From assembly GCF_030272615.1 (NCBI RefSeq), contig NC_081412.1, positions 478,181,657 through 478,245,656 of the forward strand: DNA of 64,000 bases, given 5' to 3'. A program made the position numbers and the translations under genes. The notes below the pieces were generated by a model that worked only from the letters and a program-made list of their open reading frames with translations, had not been told where the DNA came from and did no database searches. This document shows, one piece after another, positions 63,790 to 64,000 of the stretch. This DNA is from Cryptomeria japonica. Its lineage: Eukaryota; Streptophyta; Pinopsida; Cupressales; Cupressaceae. How positions within the stretch are numbered: position 1 is the stretch's first letter; each line of letters begins with the position of its first letter.

Positions 63790-64000
63790 AAGAGTCAAGG
63801 TACTTAGAGTTTTAATGGCCCAAAAAGTATTCATTGAAGCTCAATTTTTTAAAATAATTTTGTGGTAATGTAATTATGAAAGAAAGCATATGATGCATTG
63901 TTAGGTCAAAGTTGGGTGGTAGTAGCCATAGCTGATCATAGTTAGAAAAATAACACATTCTAGATTTGGAGAACCAAGCAATAAGTGAGGAAGCAACTTC
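63790..64000. other. Unassigned sequence at window end
   Basis: No supported feature in the last 211 bases. Confidence 0.4.

Overview
This window looks like intergenic DNA from a large plant nuclear genome, and I see no clearly intact host gene in it. The evidence is eukaryotic: very AT-rich DNA, Ty1/copia and Ty3/gypsy retrotransposons, solo LTRs with 5-bp target-site duplications (TSDs), plant L1 pieces (DUF4283-type ORF1 and endonuclease), hAT-like elements with 8-bp TSDs, a tRNA-derived SINE-like element and a degenerate PPR fragment. A conifer or other gymnosperm is my guess from the giant LTRs and the style of the PPR fragment. That guess is inference, not proof.

Layout, left to right. 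1-1740: end of a giant LTR (copy E). 3457-5700: solo LTR. 7271-11446 (minus): giant LTR copy A with a long array of a GGCGGACTTT motif. 11875-12330: old gypsy reverse-transcriptase remnant. 12865-25831: a Ty1/copia element (copia-1) inserted into that remnant. Copia-1 itself holds a younger Ty3/gypsy element (16398-22962) and a hAT-like element (24176-25205). 28600-29880 (minus): old copia RT/RNase H fragment. 30051-30177 (minus): SINE-like element. 30280-34120: L1 pieces split by giant LTR copy C (30837 to about 33590), followed by inverted copy D (about 34150-37342). 40128-40803: solo LTR. 42490-44240 (minus): LTR-like unit. 45615-45693: near-perfect hairpin. 48027-48235: PPR fragment. 48950-57170: degenerate host pseudogene split by giant LTR copy B (50567-55215) and a solo LTR (55867-57062). 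57691-57907: small hAT-like element. 58079-58830: degenerate gag with several zinc knuckles. 59231-63784: second element of the copia-1 family (copia-2).

The most unusual content is the giant-LTR family, seen in five copies (A-E). Its LTRs begin TGTTGTGACC and end near TTGGAGTCA. Each carries, in the same order, short palindromes with compensatory changes, a copy-specific array of short GC-rich motifs, remnants of an ORF, and a TATA-type promoter. Copies A and B also carry a canonical heat-shock-element-like sequence. None of these copies shows a convincing primer-binding site or polypurine tract next to it, so they look like solo LTRs or fragments.

No element looks autonomous. The youngest, the gypsy element, has lost its integrase core and the first part of its 3' LTR. 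Both copia elements are full of stops, and some of those stops fall at the same codon in both. Boundaries backed by TSDs are firm. Boundaries of copies C, D and E and of the 42.5-44.2 kb unit are approximate. All alignments and counts were done by eye.
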